From Acidobacteriaceae bacterium (lineage in GTDB: Bacteria; Acidobacteriota; Terriglobia; Terriglobales; Acidobacteriaceae): a stretch of 41,386 nucleotides of DNA. Numbering within the stretch: position 1 is the first letter of the stretch; every line of letters begins with the position of its first letter. The stretch is taken from positions 1-41,386 of the forward strand of contig JASHOY010000250.1 of assembly GCA_030038435.1 (NCBI GenBank). The letters are read 5' to 3'. Shown in pieces: positions 8,190-16,494 of the stretch. A program made the position numbers and the translations under genes. The notes below the pieces were generated by a model. That model was not told the origin of the DNA and did not search any database. It was given only the letters and a program-made list of their open reading frames with translations.

Positions 8190-9518
8190 ATGGTCCCGTT
8201 TATGCATTCGACCACACCCGAGGAGCGCCGCGGTTTAGGTCGGGCAAGGCGCAAGCAGGTAAACCGGCACGATCACGCCGCCTGCAACTCCAAGGCGCGC
8301 CAGTCCTCCGCGCTGGCGCTCATCGAGCACTCCATGCACGGCCGGGTTCCGGCACTGATCCGGCTCAAATACCAGATGATGGCGCAGTCGCCGTTTGCGT
8401 TTTTCCGGGGCGCGGCGCCGGTGATGGCCGCGGACCTGTCACTGCAGCCTTCGACGGGCATTGTCTGCCAACTCTGCGGCGACGCTCATGTGCGCAACCT
8501 GGGCGTCTATGCCGCGCCCGACGGGCGCCTGGTTTTCGATATCAACGACTTTGATGAATCCATCCGGGGCCCCTTCGAATGGGACCTCAAGCGCATGGCG
8601 GCCTCGCTGGTGCTGGCAGGGCGCGCATCGGGGCACAAGGAATCGGCTGCCCGGCAGGCTGCGGTACGCTGCATCAAGCGCTACGCCAACCGCATGCGCG
8701 ATTTTGCCCACATGCCGGCGCTGGAGGTGGCGCGTTTCCAGGTACACCGGATCGGGCTGGCCGGCCCGGTGCGCGCCGCGTTGCTCAAAGCGGAACGGGC
8801 TACGCCTCAGCACACGCTGGGGCAAATCACGGAGCCGGCCTCGTCCAAGCCCGACGCGCCACGACGCTTCAAAGAGACGAAGCCGATGCTCTACCGGGTT
8901 CCTCCGGCGCAGACGCGCTCGGTATTGTCTTCTCTGGCTAAATACCGCGAAATGCTTGTGCCGGAGCGCCAACATCTGCTGTCCTTCTACCGTCCCGTAG
9001 ACGTTGCCTTCAAGGTGGTGGGCACCGGCTCGGTGGGCCTGCGCGACTATTGTGTCTACTTCGAAGGCAACGGGCCGGACGATCCGCTCTTTCTGCAGAT
9101 CAAGGAAGAGGCGCCGTCAGCCTATGCACCGTACCTTCCCGACGCCGCCCCCCCGCACCACAACGGCCAGCGCGCCGCCGAGGGCCAGCGCGCCATGCAA
9201 CTGCAATCCGATCCTTTTCTCGGGTGGACGCAGATGGATGGCCGGCAATACCTTGTCCGGCAACTCAACGACCACAAGGGCACCATCGAGATCAACGATC
9301 TGGCCGGGGAAGGCCTGCTAGCCTACGCCGAAGTCTGCGGCGAACTGCTGGCCCGCGGCCACGCCCGCTCCGGCGACTCCGTAGTCATCGCCGGCTATCT
9401 CGGCGCCGGCAACGCCTTCGCAGATGCTTTGGGCGAATTTGGCGCGGTCTATTCCGACCAGACGGAAAAAGACTGGCAGGAGTTGAAGCGCTCCGGAAAA
9501 GCCAGGCGCAAGGCGTAG
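8190..9518 (+). CDS. DUF2252 family protein (kinase-like fold)
   Basis: Matches the DUF2252 pattern: a conserved N-terminal segment (RIKYQM-like LIRLKYQMMAQSPFAFFRG), then CQLCGDAHVRNLGVY and LVFDINDFDES. The GDxHxxN and DFD motifs resemble the catalytic loop and metal-binding loop of aminoglycoside-kinase-like proteins, so a phosphotransferase activity is plausible, but no substrate is known. The C-terminal GYLGAGNAFADALGEFGAVYSDQTEKDW is also typical. I use the ATG at 8190 (442 residues; GGGAAG only 3 bases upstream). A TTG at 8160 would add ten residues. The ATG at 8202 is also possible. It ends 48 bases before ispE. Confidence 0.85.
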   Translation: MVPFMHSTTPEERRGLGRARRKQVNRHDHAACNSKARQSSALALIEHSMHGRVPALIRLKYQMMAQSPFAFFRGAAPVMAADLSLQPSTGIVCQLCGDAHVRNLGVYAAPDGRLVFDINDFDESIRGPFEWDLKRMAASLVLAGRASGHKESAARQAAVRCIKRYANRMRDFAHMPALEVARFQVHRIGLAGPVRAALLKAERATPQHTLGQITEPASSKPDAPRRFKETKPMLYRVPPAQTRSVLSSLAKYREMLVPERQHLLSFYRPVDVAFKVVGTGSVGLRDYCVYFEGNGPDDPLFLQIKEEAPSAYAPYLPDAAPPHHNGQRAAEGQRAMQLQSDPFLGWTQMDGRQYLVRQLNDHKGTIEINDLAGEGLLAYAEVCGELLARGHARSGDSVVIAGYLGAGNAFADALGEFGAVYSDQTEKDWQELKRSGKARRKA

Positions 9519-9553
9519 CCGGCGGGGAAGATACGCGGCCGGATTCGGCCCAC

Positions 9554-9559
9554 TACAAT
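9554..9559 (+). promoter_or_regulatory. -10 box of ispE (possible leaderless promoter)
   Basis: TACAAT ends 7 bases before the ispE ATG, so transcription should start at or very near the start codon. No Shine-Dalgarno sequence is present between the DUF2252 stop and this ATG. No good -35 hexamer is seen. Confidence 0.4.
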
Positions 9560-9566
9560 AATTCCG

Positions 9567-10739
9567 ATGCCCGTCCAAGTTCGCTCGCATGCCAAGATCA
9601 ATCTCGGTCTCCACATCGGCGCTCCGCGGCCTGATGGCTTCCACGGCCTGGCGACGGTCTATCAGACCCTCGAGATCCATGACACTGTGACGGTGACGGC
9701 AAGGCGCGCGCCCGCAACGGCAATCCGGGTGACTTCGAACGACGTTCGCGTTCCCACTGACAGCCGCAACACCGCCTGGAAGATGGTCGCGCTTGCTCTG
9801 GAGGCCATGGCATTGACCGCGGAAGTGGATATCCATATAGAAAAGCGCCTGCCTGTGCAGGGGGGATTAGGAGCCGGCTCGGCCAACGCAGTGGCCGCCC
9901 TGATTGGCTTAGAGAAGGAGATAGACTTTCTTGCGCTGGAGGCAAGCAGGGATTTACTTTTCCGGGTTGTTCCGGCGCAGAAGCGGGCGGAGCGGGCGGA
10001 GAAACTTGGGCTGGAATTGCCACCGCCAGGAGCAAGTGATAGCCGCGAATCGCGTGCCCAGCAGTTGTTCGCGACAGAACTGCATTGGGCCGCGCAGGTC
10101 GGTTCCGATGTACCTCTTTTCCTCATCGGCGGCACGGTGCTGGGCGTCGATCGCGGTCAGGAAGTCTATGCCCTCCCCGATGTCTCTGCGATGTGGTGCG
10201 TCATTGCGATGCCGGCGGTTGGTATTTCCACGCCGCAGGCCTTCCGCGACTGGGACGCACGGTGCGCCGCCGAAGGTTTGACCCCAGAGGGAAGTGCCGA
10301 TAGACTAGATGAGTTGAGCCGTGCCTACGTCAGCGCCTTCGGGGAAGTGATCCGCGAGGCCGGGCCAGGGACTGGCTCCTCCGGTGTCCTTTCCGCGGGA
10401 GAGGACCTGGCCGGACCCCGAGAGTCCGCGCTTGTCCGCACCGGGATCGTTCGCTGGATTCAGAACGACTTTGAACGAGTCGTCTTTCCTCAGCATCCCA
10501 CTCTCAGTGCGATCAAGCGTCTACTTGCGGGTGAAGGCACCCCGGAGGCCGCCATTCTTGCCTCGCTGTCGGGGTCCGGTTCGGCCCTCTTCGGGCTGTA
10601 CGACAGCCGTGAGGATGCAGAAGCAGCTCAGCACCGGTTGGGAACAAACGTCGAGGGGGTGGAAGTGCAGAGCACCCTGACCAGAACCCTCCCGCGCTCC
10701 CGTTACTGGCGCGAAATGCTTGGGGAAGATGTACGCTGA
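9567..10739 (+). CDS. ispE: 4-diphosphocytidyl-2-C-methyl-D-erythritol kinase
   Basis: GHMP kinase of the MEP isoprenoid pathway; it phosphorylates CDP-methylerythritol at the 2-position using ATP. Seen: AKINLGLHIGAPRPDGFH (K10, motif I), the ATP loop PVQGGLGAGSANAVAAL (~97-112, motif II), GSDVPLF with the catalytic aspartate (D181), and SLSGSGSALFGLY near the C-terminus (motif III). At 390 residues it is about 100 longer than the usual 280-300. The excess lies in two segments: ~117-175 (LALEASRDLLFRVV... region, charged) and ~255-300 (GPGTGSSGVLSAGEDLAG region). Both keep the frame and all motifs, so the enzyme is probably active. It lies upstream of tRNA-Gln and prs, a classical arrangement. 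The start is supported by motif spacing, not by a ribosome site. Confidence 0.93.
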   Translation: MPVQVRSHAKINLGLHIGAPRPDGFHGLATVYQTLEIHDTVTVTARRAPATAIRVTSNDVRVPTDSRNTAWKMVALALEAMALTAEVDIHIEKRLPVQGGLGAGSANAVAALIGLEKEIDFLALEASRDLLFRVVPAQKRAERAEKLGLELPPPGASDSRESRAQQLFATELHWAAQVGSDVPLFLIGGTVLGVDRGQEVYALPDVSAMWCVIAMPAVGISTPQAFRDWDARCAAEGLTPEGSADRLDELSRAYVSAFGEVIREAGPGTGSSGVLSAGEDLAGPRESALVRTGIVRWIQNDFERVVFPQHPTLSAIKRLLAGEGTPEAAILASLSGSGSALFGLYDSREDAEAAQHRLGTNVEGVEVQSTLTRTLPRSRYWREMLGEDVR

Positions 10740-10788
10740 CAGAAGACCCGCGGGCGAGAGAGACTCGCCATCGGCTGATTGAGTTTGC

Positions 10789-10862
10789 TGGGCGATCGAC
10801 TAATGGTAGGTCAAGTGCCTTTGGAGCACTTTGTCCAGGTTCGAATCCTGGTCGCCCAGCCA
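10789..10862 (+). tRNA. tRNA-Gln (anticodon UUG)
   Basis: 7-bp acceptor stem TGGGCGA/TCGCCCA, D-arm GAC...GTC, anticodon stem AGTGC/GCACT enclosing CTTTGGA (anticodon TTG, reads CAA), and a T-arm CCAGG-TTCGAAT-CCTGG. The CCA end is encoded (10860-10862) after discriminator G10859. It lies between ispE and prs. Confidence 0.97.
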
Positions 10863-10924
10863 GAACCTAGCGAATCGTAGTCCCAGATAACAGCCAAAGC
10901 AAACCAGCTTGGAGGGTATCGGAG

Positions 10925-11998
10925 ATGCAAGTGACAGCAATGGCAGCAGTCGTGGATGGCGCGCAGCAAATCAGCACGAAGGCGTCCAAAGACACTTCGG
11001 CGAAAGCGAGGGAGGAAAAGCCTTTGCCCGCCGAACGCAAAAGGTCGCGCTTAAGCGAAGACAAGCGCTTCAAGCTCTTCAGCGGCACGGCCAATCCCAG
11101 GCTGGCCGAGGCCATTGGCAAGCACATCTGCGTGCCGGTGGGCGAGGCCAAGTTGCAGCGATTCGCCGACGGCGAAGTCTATTTTCAGTTGCTCGAGAAC
11201 GTGCGCGGCATTGACGTTTTTGTGGTGCAGCCCACCTGTTACCCGGTGGACCAGCACCTGGTGGAGCTTTTGATTATGATCGACGCGCTCAAGCGCGCCT
11301 CGGCGGCAAGGATCACGGCGGTGGTGCCCTACTACGGGTATGCCCGCCAGGACCGCAAGGACCGTCCGCGCGTAGCCATCAGCGCCAAGCTTATCGCCGA
11401 TCTGCTAACCACTGCGGGCGCCAACCGCGCTCTGTTCGTCGATCTGCACGCCGCACAGATTCAGGGATTCTTCAATATTCCCGTGGATCATATGTTTGCC
11501 AGCCCGGTGCTGGTCAGCTACTTCCGCGAATTGAACCTGCCCAACCTCATTGTGGTCTCGCCGGATGCGGGCGGAGTGGAGAGGGCGAGGCATTTCGCGC
11601 AGAAAATGGGCGCGCCGCTGGCCATTGTGGACAAGCGCCGCACGGACATGAATGTGGCCGAGGTGATGCACGTGATCGGCGAGGTGAACGGCAAAACCTG
11701 CCTGATCATCGACGACATCATCGACACCGCGGGCACGCTGGTAAAGACGGTGGACGCGCTCTATTCCAACGGCGCCGCCGGCGTCTTCGCCTGCGCCAGC
11801 CACGCCGTGCTTTCCGGTCCGGCCATCGAACGCATTGCCAATTCGCCGCTCATAGAGCTGGTGGTCACGGACACAATTCCTCTGCGCGAAGCTGCGCAGA
11901 AGGTAGGAAAAATCAAGGTCCTCTCGATAGCCGGTCTGCTCGGCGCAGCCATTGAGAGCATTCACATGGAGACCAGCGTGAGTACGCTGTTCAGCTAA
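10925..11998 (+). CDS. prs: ribose-phosphate pyrophosphokinase
   Basis: Makes PRPP from ribose 5-phosphate and ATP for nucleotide, histidine and tryptophan synthesis; cytoplasmic. The core begins at FKLFSGTANPRLAEAIG (~residue 49). YYGYARQDRK, VDLHAAQIQGFF, VVSPDAGGVERA and the PRPP-binding loop LIIDDIIDTAGT are intact. The protein is 357 residues against about 315 for the family; the excess is a charged, low-complexity N-terminal extension of ~45 residues. GGAGG at 10911-10915 is 9 bases from the chosen ATG, which supports the long form. A second ATG at 10943 would shorten it by six residues. Gene order ispE - tRNA - prs - rplY - pth is conserved in many bacteria. Confidence 0.96.
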   Translation: MQVTAMAAVVDGAQQISTKASKDTSAKAREEKPLPAERKRSRLSEDKRFKLFSGTANPRLAEAIGKHICVPVGEAKLQRFADGEVYFQLLENVRGIDVFVVQPTCYPVDQHLVELLIMIDALKRASAARITAVVPYYGYARQDRKDRPRVAISAKLIADLLTTAGANRALFVDLHAAQIQGFFNIPVDHMFASPVLVSYFRELNLPNLIVVSPDAGGVERARHFAQKMGAPLAIVDKRRTDMNVAEVMHVIGEVNGKTCLIIDDIIDTAGTLVKTVDALYSNGAAGVFACASHAVLSGPAIERIANSPLIELVVTDTIPLREAAQKVGKIKVLSIAGLLGAAIESIHMETSVSTLFS

Positions 11999-12001
11999 GG
12001 G

Positions 12002-12043
12002 GTCGGGGATCAGGAGTCGGGGATCAGGAGTTGGGGATCAGTG
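12002..12043 (+). repeat. three tandem copies of a 14-bp G-rich unit
   Basis: GTCGGGGATCAGGA at 12002-12015 and 12016-12029, then GTTGGGGATCAGTG at 12030-12043. It lies directly after the prs stop, in the 243-base prs-rplY gap. Related sequence recurs at 12162-12185 (opposite strand) and 13627-13658. Confidence 0.85.
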
Positions 12044-12161
12044 ACCCGCGCAGTATGAAATTGGTACATCGAGGTTGATTGAGTGCCCGAAGATCGGTGA
12101 ACCATCAACAATCAACAGCCGGCGGACGGCGGGCAGCAGGCAGGAATCGGCAATTGCTTTT

Positions 12162-12185
12162 CTGCTCCCTGCCCCTGATCCCTGG
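12162..12185 (-). repeat. inverted copy of the GGGATCAGG repeat
   Basis: Read on the minus strand it contains CAGGGATCAGGGG followed by CAGGGAGCAG, about one repeat period apart. With the 12002-12043 array it flanks a ~118-base segment in inverted orientation. Confidence 0.6.
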
Positions 12186-12241
12186 CTCCAACAAAGGGAG
12201 CGGACCTCAAACCTCCGTGCCCGAGACAGGAAATATCAACC

Positions 12242-12943
12242 ATGCCTGAAGTTGTCACCGCCAGACCCCGCGAGGGCAGATTCAACAAGAACGCGGCGCG
12301 CCGCGTACGCGCTGCCGGAAAAATCCCCGCTGTCCTTTACGGCCCCGGAGCCGATCCGGTCGCCGTCGAGGTCGACCCCAAACAGATTTCCCAGATCCTC
12401 TTTTCCGAGACCGGGCACAACACCATCTTTGACGTGGAAGTGGCCGGCCAGGCGGCCGCCAAGGCCATGATTGTCGACTGGCAGCGCGAGCCGATCAAGG
12501 ATCAATTGATCCACATCGACATGAAGCGCATTGCGCTCGATAAGACACTGCGCGTGAGCGTGCGCGTCAAGCTCCTGGGCACGCCCGTGGGCGTCAAAAC
12601 CGAGGGCGGCATACTCGACCAGGTGCTGCGCGAAGTGGAGATCGAGTGCCTGCCCGCCGACATACCCAGCCACATTGATGTGGATGTGTCCGGGCTGGCA
12701 TTGCACGGGGTGCTGCGCGTGAGCGAGTTGCCGCACTCCGACAAAGTGAAGGTTCTCAGCCCAGCCGATGCGACGGTGGCGCACGTGATGGCCATTCGCG
12801 AAGAGGTTGCACCGGCAGCCGAGGAAGGTGCTGCGGCGACTGCCGAAGGCGCGGCGCCGGCTGCTGCCACCGAACCCGAAGTGGCCAAGAAAGGCAAGGC
12901 CGAGACAGAAGCCGCGGCCAAGAAGCCCGAGGCGAAGAAGTAA
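12242..12943 (+). CDS. rplY: 50S ribosomal protein L25 (CTC family)
   Basis: Binds 5S rRNA in the large subunit. The 233 residues match the long CTC-type form: an N-terminal L25 domain (GKIPAVLYGPGADPVAVEV, ~1-95) and the C-terminal TL5 domain (VRVKLLGTPVGVKTEGGILDQVLREVEIECLPADIP, ~100-188). They are followed by a ~45-residue Ala/Glu/Lys-rich low-complexity tail. AGGAAA lies 9 bases before the ATG. It is followed after only three bases by pth, so the two are surely one operon. Confidence 0.96.
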   Translation: MPEVVTARPREGRFNKNAARRVRAAGKIPAVLYGPGADPVAVEVDPKQISQILFSETGHNTIFDVEVAGQAAAKAMIVDWQREPIKDQLIHIDMKRIALDKTLRVSVRVKLLGTPVGVKTEGGILDQVLREVEIECLPADIPSHIDVDVSGLALHGVLRVSELPHSDKVKVLSPADATVAHVMAIREEVAPAAEEGAAATAEGAAPAAATEPEVAKKGKAETEAAAKKPEAKK

Positions 12944-12946
12944 CTC

Positions 12947-13675
12947 TTGGGCGAGACCAACGAAACCCCGAAGCCCGGCGAGCAAGCTTTACTCGCCGGG
13001 ACATCCGGGCCAACCAGCCGGACCGGCCCTTTCCTGGTGGTGGGGCTGGGTAATCCTGGCCTTGAATATCTGTGGACCCCGCACAATGCCGGGTTCATGG
13101 CGATTGACCGCATCGCCGAGCAGGAAGGCGTTGTGGTGCAGAACCGGCGTTGCCGGGCGCTCACCGCGACTTGCAGGTTGGCAGGCCGCAAGGTGGTCCT
13201 GGCCAAGCCGGAGACTTATATGAACCTGAGCGGCGCCGCGGTGGCCGCGCTGGTTCGCGAATTCGAAGCCGACCCGGCGCAGGACCTGCTCGTGATTTAC
13301 GACGAGCTCGACCTGATGCTGGGAAAGCTTAAGATCAGGGAGCGCGGTTCGCCGGCCGGCCACAACGGAGCGCGCAGCGTGACCGCCGCCCTGAATACGC
13401 AGGAATGGCTGCGCTTACGCATCGGCGTGGGACCGAGGGTTCCACCCGAAGCCGTCGCGGCCGGGGGCAGGAGGCCAGGCAAGGATTACTTGCTCTCGCC
13501 CATGCGCAAAGCGGATCTGGCGGTGCTTGATGAAGTGCTGGACCGCGCAGCTACGGCGGTTCGGCGCATCCTGGAGGCAGGAGCGGCGGCGGCAATGAAT
13601 GAGTTCAACCGGAAAGACAAAGACGAGGGAACAGGGAGCGGGGAACAGGGATCAGGAGATGGCAAGAAGCAATAA
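12947..13675 (+). CDS. pth: peptidyl-tRNA hydrolase
   Basis: Releases peptides from prematurely dropped peptidyl-tRNAs. Motifs: VGLGNPGLEY (substrate-binding Asn), TPHNAGF (catalytic His), KPETYMNLSG, YDELDL (catalytic Asp), GSPAGHNGARS. The frame opens at a TTG at 12947, three bases after rplY, giving a ~28-residue extension before FLVVGLGNPG; no other start fits well. The C-terminus after MNEFNR is a lysine/glycine/glutamate tail (residues ~223-242) that is encoded by a copy of the GGGAACAGGGA repeat, so the end of the protein seems to come from a repeat insertion. The family normally ends shortly after this helix, so function should not be harmed. Confidence 0.95.
   Translation: MGETNETPKPGEQALLAGTSGPTSRTGPFLVVGLGNPGLEYLWTPHNAGFMAIDRIAEQEGVVVQNRRCRALTATCRLAGRKVVLAKPETYMNLSGAAVAALVREFEADPAQDLLVIYDELDLMLGKLKIRERGSPAGHNGARSVTAALNTQEWLRLRIGVGPRVPPEAVAAGGRRPGKDYLLSPMRKADLAVLDEVLDRAATAVRRILEAGAAAAMNEFNRKDKDEGTGSGEQGSGDGKKQ
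13627..13658 (+). repeat. GGGAACAGGGA repeat inside the pth 3' end
   Basis: GGGAACAGGGA at 13627-13637 and 13641-13651, a 14-base spacing, running into GGGATCAGGAG. Same period and core as the array at 12002-12043. It encodes part of the divergent Pth C-terminal tail. Confidence 0.7.
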
Positions 13676-13799
13676 CAACTCCGATAGAAAAGAAGGGGAA
13701 GGCGCGTTAGGGATTTGCTTGATCTCCCGCGGCTGGCTCTTTGCAAAATTCAGTTCCCGGTTCCGAGTTTCCTATTTTCTGTCCATGTGAGGAATACCG

Positions 13800-14207
13800 A
13801 TGTCCCGTGTTTACGAAGTGATGTTTATCGTGCGGCCGGATGTGGCCGATGAAGACCTTGACAAGCTGATTGCCGGCTTCTCCACCACTGTCGCCAACGG
13901 CGGCGGAGTGGTCAAGTCGGTCGAAAAGATGGGCCGGCGAAAGCTCGCCTACCTGGTGCGTAAATTCAACGACGGCAACTACGTTCTGCTCGTCCTTGAA
14001 GCAAGCGGTCCAGTGGTGCTGGAACTGGAGCGCCGTCTGCGCGTCACCGAGCAGGTGATTAAGTTCATCACCGTGCGCATCGATGAAGAAGAGAAGCGCC
14101 TGGCCAAGGTCAAGGCCCTTCGCGGCACGCGCCGGAAGATGAGCGCCGAGCCCGCGGCCCATGAGCCTGCCGTGGCAGAAGCCGAGCCGGCGCACAGCAA
14201 CGCATGA
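13800..14207 (+). CDS. rpsF: 30S ribosomal protein S6
   Basis: Small-subunit protein that pairs with S18 on the central domain of 16S rRNA. The ~95-residue core is typical: YEVMFIVRPDV, GRRKLAYLVRKFNDGNYVLL and LRVTEQVIKFITVRID. A ~35-residue Ala/Glu-rich tail follows. TGAGGAA lies 6 bases before the ATG. It is followed by rpsR without the ssb gene that many bacteria place between them. Confidence 0.97.
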   Translation: MSRVYEVMFIVRPDVADEDLDKLIAGFSTTVANGGGVVKSVEKMGRRKLAYLVRKFNDGNYVLLVLEASGPVVLELERRLRVTEQVIKFITVRIDEEEKRLAKVKALRGTRRKMSAEPAAHEPAVAEAEPAHSNA

Positions 14208-14331
14208 GGGATGCGGGCATTGGTCCGTGCAGGAACAAATGTAGAGAATCATCGGGGCTCTGAAGGCCCTGAGACCAACCGTTCTGCCGCGCTCATTGCC
14301 GGCGGAACTGAAAAGACGAAGAGGAAACCAA

Positions 14332-14682
14332 ATGGCCGAAGAGACACAAGCAAAGGCGCCTGCCTCGGGCGAGGCACCCGCCAGTCAGCAAGCCCCATCG
14401 GGAGGTCCCGGCGGGGGGCCCCGAGGCGCCGGTCGTCCGGGTGGCGGCGCCGGCGGTCGCGGCAAATTTTTTCGCCGCAAGAAGGTGTGCAAGTTCTGCA
14501 CCGAGAAAATTGACGCCATACCTTATCGCGACGTGCGTTTGCTGCAGGGCTTCGTGGCAGAGCGGGGCAAGATTGTGCCCCGCAGGCTCACCGGCGTTTG
14601 CACCACGCACCAGCGCCGCCTGACCCGCGCCATTAAGCAGGCCCGCAACATCGCGCTGCTGCCTTTTGCCACGCGGCACTAA
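14332..14682 (+). CDS. rpsR: 30S ribosomal protein S18
   Basis: 116 residues from the ATG at 14332, chosen for AGAGGAAA about 6 bases upstream; the frame stays open 12 codons further but without a better site. The C-terminal core is standard ([56 protein letters not shown]). It keeps the CxxC...CxxH set (CKFC and CTTH), the zinc-binding form. The first ~45 residues are a glycine/proline-rich extension ([20 protein letters not shown]), longer than in most bacteria. It lies between rpsF and rplI, its expected place. Confidence 0.96.
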   Translation: MAEETQAKAPASGEAPASQQAPSGGPGGGPRGAGRPGGGAGGRGKFFRRKKVCKFCTEKIDAIPYRDVRLLQGFVAERGKIVPRRLTGVCTTHQRRLTRAIKQARNIALLPFATRH

Positions 14683-14789
14683 TCTGCCGGATTATTTGCC
14701 GGCCTCGAAATTTGGTGCGGCGCGCCGCCTTTCTGCGTCTTCAAAGCTGACACAGCAGATCGGCGGCACGGCGCCAATGGAGAAGCAAC

Positions 14790-15290
14790 ATGGAAGTGAT
14801 TCTGAAGGAAGACATCGCCAACCTGGGCCATCGCGGAGACGTGGTCAAGGTGGCCGACGGCTACGGCCGCAATTTTCTCCTGCCGCGCAAGCTGGCGCTG
14901 CAGGCCACTGAAACCAACAAGGCGGTCATCGAGCAAATGAAAGCCTCTGCCGCTCGCCGCGCGGCGACCGAGAAAGCACAGGCCGAGCAGCAGGTGACCA
15001 AACTGGAGCCCCTGTTGCTCAGCTTCACTCGCAAAGCCGGTGAACATGGCCATCTCTTCGGCTCCGTCACCTCGGCCGATATCGCCGCGGGGCTGGCCGC
15101 GCATGGCTTCGAAGTCGATCGCCGCAAGATCCAGCTCAACGAGCCGCTGAAGAGCCTGGGCGAATTCGTCGTGCCTATCCGCCTTTATCGCGAAGTGACC
15201 GCTCGCGTGAAAGTGAATGTGGTTGCAGAGGCCAGCGAGGACGCCGGAACAGAAAAAACTGCGGCGTCCGAAGAGGCCGCAGCCGAGTAA
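14790..15290 (+). CDS. rplI: 50S ribosomal protein L9
   Basis: Elongated 23S rRNA-binding protein. The N-terminal domain MEVILKEDIANLGHRGDVVKVADG is followed by the signature GYGRNFLLPRKLA, a long connecting helix (~45-75) and the C-terminal domain (FGSVTSADIAAGL, ~90-150). A short acidic tail ends the protein. GGAG lies 7 bases before the ATG. It closes the ribosomal cluster; the dnaB that often follows is absent and the next gene is convergent. Confidence 0.97.
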   Translation: MEVILKEDIANLGHRGDVVKVADGYGRNFLLPRKLALQATETNKAVIEQMKASAARRAATEKAQAEQQVTKLEPLLLSFTRKAGEHGHLFGSVTSADIAAGLAAHGFEVDRRKIQLNEPLKSLGEFVVPIRLYREVTARVKVNVVAEASEDAGTEKTAASEEAAAE

Positions 15291-15301
15291 CAGGATATCC
15301 G

Positions 15302-15330
15302 GCCGCCTGCCTGCGTGCCAGGGAGGCGGC
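15302..15330. terminator. stem-loop after rplI
   Basis: GCCGCCT and AGGCGGC form a 7-bp stem, partly extended inward by CC/GG, in the gap between convergent rplI and the ABC ATPase gene. No T-run follows on either strand, so factor-independent termination is doubtful. Confidence 0.35.
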
Positions 15331-15406
15331 AGAGCCCCAGGCGGGAAGGTGACACCGCGCCTTTCACCCCACAGTCGCTCTGTTAGCCCCTGCGATGCCG
15401 GTCTTG

Positions 15407-16240
15407 TTAATCTGCCACCTGCGCCAGCGGCATTTCGCGATTGGTCCGCAATGTGGGCACCGCGGCCAGCAATTGCCTGGTGTAAGGATGCGAAGGCGCA
15501 GTCAGCAGGCGCGCGCTCGAACCGGATTCGACCACTAGTCCGCCGCGCATCACTGCCACCCGGCGGGCCACCTGACCCACCACCGCCAGATCGTGGGAGA
15601 TAAACAGCATCGCCAGCCCGTGCTGCCGCTGTAACTCTCGCAGAAGTTGCAGCACCTGTGCTTGCACGGTCACGTCCAGCGCCGTGGTCGGCTCGTCGGC
15701 AATCAGCAGACGCGGGCGGTTGATCAGGGCCATCGCAATCATGATCCTTTGCCGCTGACCGCCCGAAAACTGGTGCGGATAATCACGGTAACGCTGCGCC
15801 GCATCCGGAATGGCCACGGCTTCGAGTACTTCGATCGCCTTCCGCCTGGCTTCGCGCCGCGTCCATGAGAGTGCGTGCGCGGCGGCACATTCCGCCACCT
15901 GCCGGCCGATGGCCATCACCGGATTGAGCGCGGTCATCGGCTCCTGAAAGATCATAGCGATCTCGCGTCCGCGCAGTCGGCGCAAGGCGCGCGGCTGCAG
16001 CTTCAGCAGATCCACCGTCCCGCCTGGGGCTTCGGCGCATTGCCAGTGAATTTGTCCGCTTACGTGAGCGGAAGGCCCCAGCAGGCCCATGATCGCCAGG
16101 GCCGTCGCACTTTTGCCTGATCCTGACTCGCCGACCAGCCCCAGCACCTCGCCCTCTTCCAGGCGCAGATCGATGCCCAGCACGGCCTCTGCCGAGGGAA
16201 AGCGAACATAGAGGTTTTCGAGGTGCAGCAGATCGCTCAT
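15407..16240 (-). CDS. oligopeptide/dipeptide-type ABC transporter ATP-binding protein (orphan)
   Basis: 277-residue ATPase subunit of the OppD/DppD/GsiA group. Walker A GESGSGKS (~38-45), Q-loop [10 protein letters not shown], signature FSGGQRQR, Walker [13 protein letters not shown] and the H-loop ISHDLAVV are all intact. The [12 protein letters not shown] near the C-terminus marks the oligopeptide-type ATPases. The cysteine-rich iron-sulfur end of full OppD is missing, as the protein stops ~15 residues later. No permease, binding protein or second ATPase lies nearby, which is unusual. It may work with a transporter encoded elsewhere. It is convergent with rplI. Confidence 0.9.
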   Translation of the reverse strand: MSDLLHLENLYVRFPSAEAVLGIDLRLEEGEVLGLVGESGSGKSATALAIMGLLGPSAHVSGQIHWQCAEAPGGTVDLLKLQPRALRRLRGREIAMIFQEPMTALNPVMAIGRQVAECAAAHALSWTRREARRKAIEVLEAVAIPDAAQRYRDYPHQFSGGQRQRIMIAMALINRPRLLIADEPTTALDVTVQAQVLQLLRELQRQHGLAMLFISHDLAVVGQVARRVAVMRGGLVVESGSSARLLTAPSHPYTRQLLAAVPTLRTNREMPLAQVAD

Positions 16241-16416
16241 GAAGCCATCCTAGAGCCTTCACCCGCCGGCTGTGAATCCGTCCCCATTTCAAAGCTTGCG
16301 CAGTCACTCAAAGAATGCGCTACCGTTTGGTTGCGTAAATAAAAAGCCTGCCGCCAGCAGCCTGCGGAGCGAAGCGGCATCCCGATTCAAATCCGGGACA
16401 CGGCAACTGGAGTAAG

Positions 16417-16463
16417 AAAACGCCCGGCAGAAACCCTCTTCAGAGAGGATCACCTGTCGGGCG
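16417..16463 (-). terminator. rho-independent terminator of TonB receptor 1
   Basis: On the minus strand, CGCCCGACAG and CTGCCGGGCG form a 10-bp stem with one mismatch. An inner CCTCT/AGAGG hairpin sits in the loop, followed by TTTTCTT. It lies 32 bases after the receptor stop. A second, weaker hairpin (16350-16378) with its own T5 run (16341-16345) lies further downstream. Confidence 0.8.
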
Positions 16464-16494
16464 CTCAATCGATGCTGCAGGTTCTTCCAATTAC

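Noticed and set aside
16375..16405. T-arm-like sequence CCCGATTCAAATCCGGG suggesting a tRNA
   Set aside because: No matching acceptor, D or anticodon arms could be drawn on either strand; treated as a hairpin only.
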